Assembly: GCF_013388945.1 (NCBI RefSeq)
Contig: NZ_JACAEH010000006.1
Location: 1-59,511, forward strand
Direction: 5' to 3'
DNA length: 59,511 bases
Source: Nitrososphaera sp.
Lineage (GTDB): Archaea > Thermoproteota > Nitrososphaeria > Nitrososphaerales > Nitrososphaeraceae
A program made the position numbers and the translations under genes. Below the pieces are notes generated by a model. The model was not told the origin of the DNA, did no database searches, and saw only the letters and a list, made by a program, of their open reading frames with translations. Of the stretch, positions 43,299 through 50,789 are shown in pieces (position 1 is the stretch's first letter; the number at the start of each line of letters is the position of its first letter).

Positions 43299-43859
43299 CT
43301 AGAGGTTTGACCTCAGGACCATACCGTAGATTGGCGACTCGCCAAAGTGGTCTATGACGCTTGTGTCTATCGAGATCTCGGCGACGCTGTCGTTCAGGAT
43401 CTTGATGGTCACAGGAACGTCCTCGACCGGCCCATCTCTCTGTGTTATAGTGGCCGTTCCTTCAAACGTCACAGAAGTCTCGTCTGCGGTCCACTCGCTC
43501 AGGCTAAAGTCGTATATCTGGTGCCTGTGCTTTGCTGTGCCGTCCTTCATCACCATGGTAAAGCCGCTTGTGAAGATCATGTCCGGGCTTGCCGCCTCGT
43601 CTGCAGCTGGTATGAGCACCATCCTCCACGGACCGTAGACCAGCCACTCGTTTCCGCTCGAGTCTGTCTGCACGCTTGAAATCACGCCGACTGCCACGCC
43701 CCTCCTCCCGTCGTTGACGGTGGCGTGAATCCGGTCGCGCATGTTCATCCTGTCGCCCTGCGCGTCGGCAACGTTTGCCGCAAGCGCCGTCGAAAAAACC
43801 ACGCCTGCCACAAGCACGGTGCTCAGGGCAAGAACCACTGCCAGTTTGGCGTTTTTCAT
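43299..43859 (-). CDS. Secreted protein of unknown function
   Basis: 186 residues with a clear signal peptide (MKNAKLAVVLALSTVLVAGVVFSTALAAN, cleavage near residue 28-34). The mature part is beta-rich: VGVISSVQTDSSGNEWLVYGPWRMVL, FTMVMKDGTAKHRHQIYDF, and EDVPVTIKILNDSVAEISIDTSVIDHFGESPIYG. No Cys pairs. Similar lipocalin-like secreted proteins are common in this archaeal group, but function is unknown. Confidence 0.7.
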   Translation of the reverse strand: MKNAKLAVVLALSTVLVAGVVFSTALAANVADAQGDRMNMRDRIHATVNDGRRGVAVGVISSVQTDSSGNEWLVYGPWRMVLIPAADEAASPDMIFTSGFTMVMKDGTAKHRHQIYDFSLSEWTADETSVTFEGTATITQRDGPVEDVPVTIKILNDSVAEISIDTSVIDHFGESPIYGMVLRSNL

Positions 43860-43997
43860 TGCGCTTTACGCATTTGACATAGAGATATGTCTTGTGGAAG
43901 TTCTACACCTGCCCCCTGCAGGCAACGGCCAAATCTTTTTACCCTCGCAGGCACGCAGGTACCTCGAAGCACCAAATTGATCTCGCCGACTCTTGAC

Positions 43998-44678
43998 ATG
44001 AAGCAGATCCACGCAAGGGCTGTGCAGACCATAGAAAAGGGCGTCCAGATAGACCTGTCGACAGCTGCGTGCAAGCGCTACCTGCGCAGGCACGCAAACT
44101 CCAAGACAAGCGTAGCTGTGCTTTACGTCGACATAGACGGCTCGACTCGGCTGACGCTTTCGCTGCCGTCTGACAAGCTGGCGCTTGTGCTCCAGCTCTT
44201 CTCGCAGGAGATGAGCATGGTGGTGGCAAACTTTGGAGGGTACGTGCTGAAATACGTGGGCGACGCAGTTATAGCGATTTTCCCGGCAGAGCACGACAGC
44301 AGGCAGGCATGCCTGCATGCACTTGAATGCGGCAAGATGATGCTTGAAGTCGTGCACAGCGCGATTGCGCCGGCGCTCTTTTCGCACGGCCTTCCTGAGC
44401 TGCGCGTAAAGGTGTCTATAGACTTTGGCGACGTGCTTGTCGTGCTTTATGGAAAGAGCCTTGAAAACTCGCACATCGACATCATTGGTTCTAGCATCAG
44501 CATGGCTGCAAAGATGCTCGCAGTCGTGCCTGTTGACAGGATAATAATGGGCCAGGCAGTGCATGACAACCTGCCCCAGGAAGTCACAAAGTCGTTTGTG
44601 CAGTACGACGTCGACGAGTCGATGTGGTCCTACGTGGACCAGAACAAGAAGCGCTACAGGCTCTACCTGACGCTATAG
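43998..44678 (+). CDS. Class III adenylate/guanylate cyclase domain protein
   Basis: About 226 residues, a short N-terminal helix region and one cyclase domain. VLYVDIDGSTRL and VLKYVGDAVIAIFPAEHD supply the two metal-binding aspartates. The region IIGSSISMAAKML corresponds to the usual VNxAARL, but Ser replaces the transition-state Asn and Lys the Arg, so catalysis may be altered. No receiver, HAMP or transmembrane part is attached. ATG at 43998 is chosen; TTG at 43977 is an alternative. The upstream TATA-like ATCTTTTTACC is about 60 bp away. Confidence 0.75.
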   Translation: MKQIHARAVQTIEKGVQIDLSTAACKRYLRRHANSKTSVAVLYVDIDGSTRLTLSLPSDKLALVLQLFSQEMSMVVANFGGYVLKYVGDAVIAIFPAEHDSRQACLHALECGKMMLEVVHSAIAPALFSHGLPELRVKVSIDFGDVLVVLYGKSLENSHIDIIGSSISMAAKMLAVVPVDRIIMGQAVHDNLPQEVTKSFVQYDVDESMWSYVDQNKKRYRLYLTL

Positions 44679-44711
44679 AAACTTTATAATTTTCGGCGCC
44701 GCTGACATCTC

Positions 44712-45509
44712 GTGCCAGAAAGAAGAGTCCCAGAGAGCGACGGCGAGGGCGCCCACGTCACGCCCATAGGCTCTGCGAAAATAAAGCTCCAAAAGCCCGC
44801 GGTACTTGCAGGGTTTCCCGACAACGGCATGGTAGGCTCGATTTGCATCAACCACGTGATAGAGCAGATGGAGATGCACCAGGTGGCCTTTGTGGACTCT
44901 GAATACATCATGGCAAGCGCCCTCTTTGTGGGCAAGAAGCTGCGCCACCCGTTTCGGATATACGCAAACCAGAAAGGCACGGTGTGCGCCATCCTGTGCG
45001 AGGTGCCCATCCTTGCAAGGGGCGTGCGCCCCATAGTCAGGGCGCTCATCGACTGGCTCGCCGGCGAGGGCGCGACCGACGTCACCGTGCTTGGCGGCAT
45101 ATCCCCTTCAAACATCAGCCCCTCAAGCCTCACGCAGAGGAGCGCCTTTTTGCTGCAGAACGCCGACAGCGAGGCAGTGGAGAAAAACGGGCCGGCGCGG
45201 ATTCCTGCGACGGCGTTTGTTGTAGGAATAGGCGGCGCGTTTTTGTCCTCCTGCGTCGCAAACAACATCACGTGCAGGGGCATGTTCGTGCCGTCGCTGG
45301 GCGAGGTCCCGGACCCGGGAGGCGCTGCAATAATCCTGGAAGCCCTCGGGTCCATAGTGCCTGCTGCAAAGGTGGACACGGGCCAGCTCAAGGCAGAGGC
45401 CGAGACCATAAAGAAGCACCTCGAAGAGCTCTTGAAGATGCAGCAAAAGATGATACAGGAGTACGAGAAAGGCGAGGTCAGGCCCGAGACCGAGCGCATC
45501 TACAAGTAA
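44712..45509 (+). CDS. PAC2 family protein (proteasome assembly chaperone-like)
   Basis: 265 residues from GTG. ALVAGFPDNGMVG-type start (VLAGFPDNGMVGSICINHVI), FRIYANQKGTVCAILCEVPI, TVLGGISPSN and LPSLGEVPDPGGAAIILEALG are characteristic of PAC2/DUF75 proteins. A C-terminal coiled helix (EAETIKKHLEELLKMQQKMIQEYE) follows. Related eukaryotic proteins assemble 20S proteasomes; archaeal homologues may do likewise. ACTTTATAATT at 44681-44691 is centred 26 bp upstream, so leaderless. Confidence 0.83.
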   Translation: MPERRVPESDGEGAHVTPIGSAKIKLQKPAVLAGFPDNGMVGSICINHVIEQMEMHQVAFVDSEYIMASALFVGKKLRHPFRIYANQKGTVCAILCEVPILARGVRPIVRALIDWLAGEGATDVTVLGGISPSNISPSSLTQRSAFLLQNADSEAVEKNGPARIPATAFVVGIGGAFLSSCVANNITCRGMFVPSLGEVPDPGGAAIILEALGSIVPAAKVDTGQLKAEAETIKKHLEELLKMQQKMIQEYEKGEVRPETERIYK

Positions 45510-45560
45510 TTATTTCCATTGGAAATGGCGGTAGAACGCCCATGTACGCATTTTAAAATT

Positions 45561-45600
45561 GCACCATTTTTTCGTGCTCAAAATGGTGCACGCTGCATCA
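45561..45600. terminator. Bidirectional hairpin between convergent genes
   Basis: GCACCATTTT (45561-45570) pairs with AAAATGGTGC (45580-45589) around a nine-base loop, and a second T-run follows at 45599. It separates the convergent PAC2 and 45644-46072 genes. A smaller palindrome, ATTTCC-ATT-GGAAAT, precedes it at 45512-45526. Confidence 0.45.
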
Positions 45601-45643
45601 TTTTTGCACATCTCCACTGGAAAGCAAGGATGTCAAAAATCGA

Positions 45644-46072
45644 TTACTTGCTCTTTGCAAGCACCTCGAGCGACTGGCCTATCGACCTCTTGACCTCCGC
45701 AAGCGTCTCTATGGAGTCCTTGCCACCGCCGTTCTGGTCCAGCTCGTTGTTGTAGTACTTCATCCACGAGTACGTGTGCTGGAGGCTCTTGAATACCTCG
45801 AACGGCAGAAGTGTCTGCTTGCCGCCCAGGAGTATCGCGTCCCACATGTCTGTAAAGAACGGCTTGAAGTCGCCGTACTGCAGAGACTCGTCTATGAAGC
45901 GCAGCTTGCCGTTCAGGTCGTCTGTTACGAACTGGACTATCTGGCGTCTGGCTAAAGCTTCCTCCCTGCGGATCTTGCGCTTGTCTATGTTTATTTCGAG
46001 CCATACCGCGCCGTAGATGATCGCGGCAAGTATGGCCATCTCGACTATGAGCGAGTCCCACTCTATGGCCAT
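45644..46072 (-). CDS. Membrane-anchored protein of unknown function
   Basis: 142 residues from MAIEWDSL. One N-terminal transmembrane helix (LIVEMAILAAIIYGAVWLEI), then a charged helical domain (NIDKRKIRREEALARRQIVQFV) with aromatic patches (FKPFFTDMWDAILLGGKQTLLPF). No recognised motif. ATG at 46072 is preferred because CATAAATAG lies about 26 bp upstream; the longer frame adds five residues. Confidence 0.6.
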   Translation of the reverse strand: MAIEWDSLIVEMAILAAIIYGAVWLEINIDKRKIRREEALARRQIVQFVTDDLNGKLRFIDESLQYGDFKPFFTDMWDAILLGGKQTLLPFEVFKSLQHTYSWMKYYNNELDQNGGGKDSIETLAEVKRSIGQSLEVLAKSK

Positions 46073-46165
46073 GGGGTGACTCGGCACGATTGGCTATTTA
46101 TGGTTGCAGAGCGCAGCGCCGTGCTCTGCACACATATTAAGAACATGCGACGAACCTTCTGACGC

Positions 46166-46603
46166 ATGAGCGTAGTAAGCGAGATAATGACAAGGGGCGC
46201 AGTCACGGTAAGGCAGGAGTCCAAGCCGACGGCGCTTGACGTCGCGCAGGTGATGGCAAAGAGCAGGACGGGGTCGGTCATAATCACGGCAGAAGGCAAG
46301 CCTGCAGGAATCATAACAGAGCGCGACCTGCTCAAGAAGGTCTCCGCCAAGGACAGAAAGCCGGGCGAGATCCCTGCCTCGCAGATAATGTCCTCGCCGG
46401 TCATAGCGGTCAAGGCCTACGACTCTGTTGACACTGCAGCAAGTGTGATGGCAAAAAACAGGATAAAGAGGCTGGCAGTCATCGAAGATGACGGCTCGCT
46501 TGCAGGTGTCATCTCTGCTACAGACATTGCCAAAAAGCTCGCCAGGATACTTGCAGACGACTACAACCGCTACGGGTCGCTCAAGGCAGTGCTTGACTTA
46601 TAG
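46166..46603 (+). CDS. CBS-domain pair protein
   Basis: 145 residues made of two CBS motifs: SEIMTRGAVTV...GSVIITAEGKPAGIITERDLLKKV and SQIMSSPVIAV...IKRLAVIEDDGSLAGVISATDIAKKL. Such stand-alone pairs form a Bateman module that binds adenosine nucleotides and senses energy state. ATATTAAG (46134-46141) is centred about 28 bp upstream of the ATG. Its stop is directly followed by the stop of a convergent tiny zinc-finger gene. Confidence 0.85.
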   Translation: MSVVSEIMTRGAVTVRQESKPTALDVAQVMAKSRTGSVIITAEGKPAGIITERDLLKKVSAKDRKPGEIPASQIMSSPVIAVKAYDSVDTAASVMAKNRIKRLAVIEDDGSLAGVISATDIAKKLARILADDYNRYGSLKAVLDL

Positions 46604-46762
46604 TCAGAACCTCTCCTGCTGCCTGGGTCCTGTGTGGCACGCCTCGCAGGCGCCGCACCATTCGCAGACCTTTGGAGTCTCTGTCCCGCACTTTGAGCAG
46701 GCAGTCTCGGGGCGGTGCTCCCGGGTTTCGTGGAAGCTGTGGGGCTGGCGCATCCTGGTCAT
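46604..46762 (-). CDS. 52-residue zinc-finger protein
   Basis: Starts MTRMRQPHSFHETREHRPE, then ACSKCGTETPKVCEWCGACEACHTGP: six cysteines in CxxC...CxxCxxCxxC spacing plus a histidine. This is consistent with a zinc ribbon or treble-clef. It fills the otherwise empty gap between the CBS gene and the next promoter. No TATA box is convincing upstream, so evidence rests on the open frame and its metal-binding pattern. Confidence 0.55.
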   Translation of the reverse strand: MTRMRQPHSFHETREHRPETACSKCGTETPKVCEWCGACEACHTGPRQQERF

Positions 46763-46854
46763 GGCGCACACGCTCCCTGCAGCCTGAACGCTCTATCCAT
46801 GTCGAGTTTTGTCATGGCTTTGCTTTTGGCTGTTTTGTATTTGAAAGCCGGGTA

Positions 46855-46868
46855 TGCAGTGCATTGCA
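46855..46868. promoter_or_regulatory. TGCA-W-TGCA palindrome, copy 2
   Basis: TGCAGTGCATTGCA ends 15 bp upstream of the TATA-like CTAAATA (46884-46890), which is centred 26 bp before the ATG at 46913. It is placed as an activator site would be for the cupredoxin-like gene. Confidence 0.6.
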
Positions 46869-46912
46869 ACGCGTTCTTGCTCCCTAAATACGCAAAGCGC
46901 GAATGAACACAC

Positions 46913-47380
46913 ATGAGCAGGGCTTCGGGCTTGAAGATGAGCGACGGCAAGTTTGTGATGATAGCGATAGCAGGCACCATAGCGGCGTTTGCAATCTTGC
47001 TCGTTGTCGTGAGTGGAGGGGGCGTCAGGCACGTGCAGATATTCCTCCCTGAAAAGACCGAGAACACGCTTGCCTTCCGGGAAGTCGACGGCAAGACCGC
47101 GCTTGTCGGAATAAAGGGCATAGCGCAGGTCAACCCCACGATGATAATGCGGACCGGCGACTATGCGCTCGAGCTCACGGTGATAAACGAGGACGACAGA
47201 CCGCACATGCTGTACATAGACGGCGTCGGCGTTTCGACAAAGGTGCTCAGGCCCGGCGAAACGGACGTCATATCGTTCCAGTCGCCCGGCGAGGCGGTCT
47301 ACAACTATTACGACTACATGGACGATTCAAGGGAGCCTCTGGGACAGATTAGGGCCGTCAAGGTCACGGCGTTTGACTAG
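46913..47380 (+). CDS. Membrane-anchored cupredoxin-like protein
   Basis: 155 residues. One N-terminal helix (FVMIAIAGTIAAFAILLVVVSGG) exposes the rest outside the cell. The outer domain (YALELTVINEDDRPHMLYIDGVGVSTKVLRPGETDVISFQSPGEAVYNYYDY) has the strand order of cupredoxins and a histidine where the first copper ligand sits. The C-x-H-x-M loop is absent, so copper binding is doubtful. Shares CTAG stop codons with the convergent zinc-finger gene. Confidence 0.6.
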   Translation: MSRASGLKMSDGKFVMIAIAGTIAAFAILLVVVSGGGVRHVQIFLPEKTENTLAFREVDGKTALVGIKGIAQVNPTMIMRTGDYALELTVINEDDRPHMLYIDGVGVSTKVLRPGETDVISFQSPGEAVYNYYDYMDDSREPLGQIRAVKVTAFD

Positions 47381-47655
47381 CGCATAGGTAGCTTTCTTTC
47401 AAACCTCAGCGTGACGTTGCCGTTCTTTTCTTCAAAATAGCACACCTCGTCTATGTCCATCTTTATAGTCGAGGTTTTCCTGTTGCACATTGGACACCTG
47501 CCAAGCGCGCCTTTCTGGTTTATGCAGGTCGCGCACCAGTGGCACCCGTCGCATATTTCCACGATGGCTTTTGGCAGCGGCTCTCCTGTCATCTTGCGCT
47601 GCTTCTCGTCAAGGCCCTCGTAAGGCTCCACCCGGCTTTCAGGAGACTCTGTCAT
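47377..47655 (-). CDS. Small zinc-finger protein, 92 residues
   Basis: Starts MTESPESRVEPYEG. The core IVEICDGCHWCATCINQKGALGRCPMCNRKTSTI has six cysteines and a histidine arranged as CxxCxxCxxC...CxxC, a RING-like or zinc-ribbon pattern. A beta-strand tail follows. TAATTAAGT (47678-47686) is about 27 bp upstream of the ATG. The TGCA palindrome separates its promoter from the divergent stress-protein gene. Target or partner unknown. Confidence 0.65.
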   Translation of the reverse strand: MTESPESRVEPYEGLDEKQRKMTGEPLPKAIVEICDGCHWCATCINQKGALGRCPMCNRKTSTIKMDIDEVCYFEEKNGNVTLRFERKLPMR

Positions 47656-47692
47656 GCCTTCTATCAGGCAGGCCCGATAATTAAGTCCAGAG

Positions 47693-47715
47693 ATTGCACT
47701 GCATTGCAGTACAAT
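47693..47715. promoter_or_regulatory. TGCA-W-TGCA palindrome, copy 3
   Basis: ATTGCACTGCATTGCAGTAC, extended by AAT, lies between the TATA boxes of the divergent zinc-finger (minus) and universal stress protein (plus) genes, 7-9 bp from each box. It is the longest near-symmetric copy. The position allows one protein to act on both genes. Confidence 0.65.
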
Positions 47716-47752
47716 CCGTTTGCGTAAATACCCGCCTCGCGAAAATCCGGCC

Positions 47753-48211
47753 ATGACAGGCAGAATTCTAGTACCGCATGACGGGACGGAGATGTCGGAC
47801 AGGGCCCTTGCCAGGGCAACCGAGTTTGCCAAGGCGCTTGGCGCCGAGATGGTAATAGTGCACATAGTGGACAGCAGGTTCGTGCCACCAAGCGCCACGC
47901 TTGGCTTTATCAGCGACAGGACGTCGCTTGAAGCCGCAAAGGCAGAGCTTGTGAGGATACTGAAGTCAGGCGCAGAGCAGATGCTCAAAAAGAGGCTGGA
48001 GGAAGTAAGGAAAAAGGGCGTCAAGGTGGACTTTGTCCTTGGAGTAGGCTCGCCTGCAGACGAGATTGTCAAGACCGCAAGGAACGTCAAGGCAGACACG
48101 ATAGTGATAGGAAGCCGACAGCTGAAAGGAGCAGACAAGCTAAAGGCGCTTGGAAGCGTAGCAAGGAAGGTTTCTGAAACGGCTGACTGCCCAGTGATGA
48201 TAATCCGCTAG
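47753..48211 (+). CDS. Universal stress protein (UspA family)
   Basis: 152 residues of the UspA fold: RILVPHDGTEMSDRALARATEFAKALGAEMVIVHIV, an insert with RTSLEAAKAELVRIL, and DTIVIGSRQLKGADKLKALGSVARKV, the ATP-loop GSx...GSV. One glycine of the usual GxxGxG is replaced, so nucleotide binding is probable but not certain. GTAAATA (47724-47730) is centred 26 bp before the ATG. Shares CTAG stop codons with the next convergent gene. Confidence 0.87.
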   Translation: MTGRILVPHDGTEMSDRALARATEFAKALGAEMVIVHIVDSRFVPPSATLGFISDRTSLEAAKAELVRILKSGAEQMLKKRLEEVRKKGVKVDFVLGVGSPADEIVKTARNVKADTIVIGSRQLKGADKLKALGSVARKVSETADCPVMIIR

Positions 48212-48576
48212 GTCAGAAACTCTATCTTCAGCGCCCTTATCTTTTTTGTCACGGGGTCGATGTCAAAGGTGAACTGGCCCTTCAGCTTGTCCCCCTTTTC
48301 AAACGTAACGAGCGCGCGTGTCTTGCCGGTCTTGTCGCTTGACTTTACCTCCAGCTTGCGCCGCATGTCCGAGTTTGCCATGAGCGCGACCTTCAAGAAC
48401 GCGGATATCTCCGATCTCCCTTTAAGCTCGGGCATCTTGCTGAACGGCTCTTTCAGGACCGCGTCGTAATCGAACATGTCAACCAAGTCCGGGAGGTTCT
48501 TGGATTCGATGAGCTTGAAGTATCTCCTCACTATCTCCTCATTGCTCATTTCGGTAATGTTGCGTGTCAGAGGCAT
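48208..48576 (-). CDS. NTF2-like/SnoaL-like small protein
   Basis: 122 residues: NEEIVRRYFKLIESKNLPDLVDMFDYDAVLKEPFSKMPELKGRSEISAFLKVAL, then beta strands MRRKLEVKSSDKTGKTRALVTFEKGDKLKGQFTFDIDP. This is the cone-shaped NTF2-like fold, which holds small ligands or catalyses isomerisation. Its ligand is unknown. ATG at 48576 is used; a second ATG at 48549 is possible. Confidence 0.72.
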   Translation of the reverse strand: MPLTRNITEMSNEEIVRRYFKLIESKNLPDLVDMFDYDAVLKEPFSKMPELKGRSEISAFLKVALMANSDMRRKLEVKSSDKTGKTRALVTFEKGDKLKGQFTFDIDPVTKKIRALKIEFLT

Positions 48577-48645
48577 CTTCCTGAATAAGGTTGTCTTTAA
48601 GAATAGATAACCCCTAGGTCTGCACTGTCTTGCAGGGTATGTCGT

Positions 48646-49233
48646 TTATCGAAAGATGACAGTAGCCACCGTCGTGTTCGGCGTGACTGTTATCTCGGCC
48701 TTGATGCTGGCAAGCTTTTCAAATATCAGGCTCAAAAGCTCCTTTGTGAAAAGCGACCAGTTCTCCCCAAGGTCGTGCTGGACCACAAACACGTGGTTGC
48801 GCGAGCCTTCAATGCGGTGGTCGGCCTGAATGCCAGAGACTTTCATGTACTCTTCAAGCACGTCGAGCACCACCCAGAGGTTGTACTTTTTCTTCATGAA
48901 GAGCACCGTGTCCTTCATTATTTCAAAGGCCATCTGCGCCGCGTGCTTGATTATTTCGTCACGATAGGCAGCGATGTCCTTTATGCCCTCCTCCTTGGCA
49001 AGCGAAATCGACTTGTCGATGATTGTAAGGAGCATCGCCTTTGGGACCGGCATCATACCGACCTTGTTCTCGAACCTGTCCCACTCGGTGTACCTCTTGA
49101 GGACCTGGTTCACAAGCACGTTGAGCGATATCTCGCGGTTGTCAGCTTCTGCCTGCATCTCGTCTATCACTGCAGAATCCACTCTGAAGGTGACGCTGCG
49201 GGTCTTGTGCTGGCGAGTTTCTTCCTCTGACAT
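48646..49233 (-). CDS. Ribbon-helix-helix-like DNA-binding protein
   Basis: 195 residues. The N-terminal 50 (KTRSVTFRVDSAVIDEMQAEADNREISLNVLVNQVLKRYTEWD) fit a ribbon-helix-helix repressor fold. The long C-terminal domain (KEEGIKDIAAYRDEIIKHAAQMAFEIMKDTVLFMKKKYNLWVVLDVLEEYM...) is unlike standard MetJ/Arc proteins and may sense a ligand. Its regulated genes are not evident. Confidence 0.65.
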   Translation of the reverse strand: MSEEETRQHKTRSVTFRVDSAVIDEMQAEADNREISLNVLVNQVLKRYTEWDRFENKVGMMPVPKAMLLTIIDKSISLAKEEGIKDIAAYRDEIIKHAAQMAFEIMKDTVLFMKKKYNLWVVLDVLEEYMKVSGIQADHRIEGSRNHVFVVQHDLGENWSLFTKELLSLIFEKLASIKAEITVTPNTTVATVIFR

Positions 49234-49269
49234 GCAATCAGATTTTGCCCTACGGTAGGTTAAAAGCGT

Positions 49270-49719
49270 TTAGTGGACTATTAGGACGGGACAGGGAGAG
49301 TGTTCTGTGACCTTGCGGGTCACGCTCCCAAGCGCCCTGAGCTTTGAGAGGCCGGAAAGCCCCTTGCTCCCCATGACTACCAAGTCCGCGTTCTCAGCCC
49401 TTGCAGCCTCAAGTATGACCTGGGCAGGGTCGCCCACCCTGTGCACAAAGGACGCCTCGAGGCCCTTCTTTTTGCTTGCCGCTACCTGCTCTTTTAGCAT
49501 CCTTGTAGCCGAGTCCTCCGAAGCCTCGACGAGCTGCTGGGCAGCATCGTTTATTGCCGCGTTTGCCGCGTCTTGGAACGTGTAGACAAGCGACGGGAGC
49601 ACGGTCGCGTTGACAAACACTATCTTTGCGCCTGACATCTTTGCAAGCTCCATCGCTTTTTCGGCGGCCCTTGCAGAATACTTTGAGCCGTCGTGAGGGA
49701 CCAGGATCTTCCTGTACAT
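49270..49719 (-). CDS. Universal stress protein (UspA family)
   Basis: 149 residues. RKILVPHDGSKYSARAAEKAMELAKMSGAKIVFVNATV at the start and LVVMGSKGLSGLSKLRALGSVTRKVTEHSPCPVLIVH at the end give the complete GxxG...GS(V/T) nucleotide loop. The start is one base after the stop of the CBS-zinc gene upstream, so both are in one operon, tying a nucleotide-sensing CBS protein to a stress protein. Confidence 0.88.
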   Translation of the reverse strand: MYRKILVPHDGSKYSARAAEKAMELAKMSGAKIVFVNATVLPSLVYTFQDAANAAINDAAQQLVEASEDSATRMLKEQVAASKKKGLEASFVHRVGDPAQVILEAARAENADLVVMGSKGLSGLSKLRALGSVTRKVTEHSPCPVLIVH

Positions 49720-49720
49720 G

Positions 49721-50269
49721 TCACCACTGCCTCAGGTCGCCTTCAAGCAGGCCGCTCCCAAGGTGGATCCTGTCGATGTGCTTTGAGAGGTCTTCATTGT
49801 CGTCGAACTTGGAGCCGCAATAAGGGCAGGCAGTCTTGGCCTTCTTGTCCTCGATGTGCGCGAGTTCTATGCTCTTGCTCGGTATGTTGCCTACCACGGT
49901 CTTGAGCGTGATGACGCCGGCCATCTCGCCTGCGCGAATAACTGGAAGTCTCCTTATGCCCTTGCTCCGCATGAGCGTCACCGCGTCCCGTACAGTCGCG
50001 CTGTCGCTCACAGTCACAAGGGGCGAGCTCATGACATCTTTTAGTGTTATCTTGAACGGCCCCATGTTTGCCGCAACCACCCTGTAAAGCACGTCGCGCT
50101 CTGTCACGATGCCGACGGGTATCTTTTCGCCCTTGCGGCTGACAAACACGCTTGAAACGTCTTTTTCCCTCATCACTTTGACCGCTTCTGCCACCGTGAC
50201 TGACTCGTCCAAAACGACGGCCTCCTCGGCCGCGTCTGCCGCCCTGCTTTCAAGATAGTCTGACTGCAT
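49721..50269 (-). CDS. CBS-pair protein with C-terminal C2H2-like zinc finger
   Basis: 182 residues from ATG 50269. Two CBS units (VAEAVKVMREKDVSSVFVSRK...GIVTERDVLYRVV; MSSPLVTVSDSATVRDAVTLMRSKGIRRLPVIR...GVITLKTVVG), then TACPYCGSKFDDNEDLSKHIDRIH, a C-x2-C-x12-H-x4-H finger. The combination suggests an adenosine-nucleotide sensor that binds nucleic acid. GTTATATC (50291-50298) is centred about 26 bp upstream. The frame to 50557 runs through the promoter and is rejected. Confidence 0.82.
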   Translation of the reverse strand: MQSDYLESRAADAAEEAVVLDESVTVAEAVKVMREKDVSSVFVSRKGEKIPVGIVTERDVLYRVVAANMGPFKITLKDVMSSPLVTVSDSATVRDAVTLMRSKGIRRLPVIRAGEMAGVITLKTVVGNIPSKSIELAHIEDKKAKTACPYCGSKFDDNEDLSKHIDRIHLGSGLLEGDLRQW

Positions 50270-50306
50270 GACTGTTATTTGGTGCGGGCCGTTATATCGT
50301 GCGCGT

Positions 50307-50323
50307 GTGCACTGCAATGCACT
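50307..50323. promoter_or_regulatory. TGCA-W-TGCA palindrome, copy 4
   Basis: GTGCACTGCAATGCACT is located between the TATA boxes of the divergent CBS-zinc gene (50291-50298) and universal stress gene (50336-50343), about 8-12 bp from each. Same geometry as copies 3 and 5. Confidence 0.65.
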
Positions 50324-50366
50324 ATATGCAAAGGCGTAAAATAAGACATGATGGTAATGCACGTAG

Positions 50367-50789
50367 ATGTTTTCCAGGATACTCGTAGGCGTGGACGGGT
50401 CAGAGTGTGCAAGGCGCGCGTTTGACGCCGCGGCAGAATTGGCAAGGGCAAGCAACGCAAGCCTGGTGGTGCTGTGCGTCGTCCAGCCGCCCATGCTTGT
50501 AGGCCAGCGGAAGGAGACTGCTGCCAGGTTTGTGAGGATACTTGAGAGGGAAGCCAAGATGATACTTGCCGACTATGCCCATGAGGCCGACAGGAAGGAC
50601 GTCAAGGCAGAGACCAGGCTTGCAAAGGGCCACCCCGCAAAGGTGATACTTGAAACCGCGCATGCGGAGGAGGCAGACCTTGTGGTGGTAGGCAGCAGGG
50701 GCCGCGGGGGCGTGAAAGGGATGCTCCTTGGGAGCGTGTCAAGCGCCGTCGTGCAGAACTCTAAAGTTCCGGTCTTGGTTGTGAAATGA
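50367..50789 (+). CDS. Universal stress protein (UspA family)
   Basis: 140 residues: RILVGVDGSECARRAFDAAAELARASNASLVVLCVV, then DLVVVGSRGRGGVKGMLLGSVSSAVVQNSKVPVLVVK, a perfect G-x2-G-x9-GS nucleotide-binding loop. GTAAAATA is centred about 27 bp before the ATG. The stop overlaps the permease start in ATGA, so the two are translated together; a Usp coupled to a transporter suggests it modulates transport activity. Confidence 0.9.
   Translation: MFSRILVGVDGSECARRAFDAAAELARASNASLVVLCVVQPPMLVGQRKETAARFVRILEREAKMILADYAHEADRKDVKAETRLAKGHPAKVILETAHAEEADLVVVGSRGRGGVKGMLLGSVSSAVVQNSKVPVLVVK

Noticed and set aside
48621-48637. TGCACTGTCTTGCAGGG resembling the palindrome
   Set aside because: The centre differs and one arm is weak; not strong enough to include as a copy.
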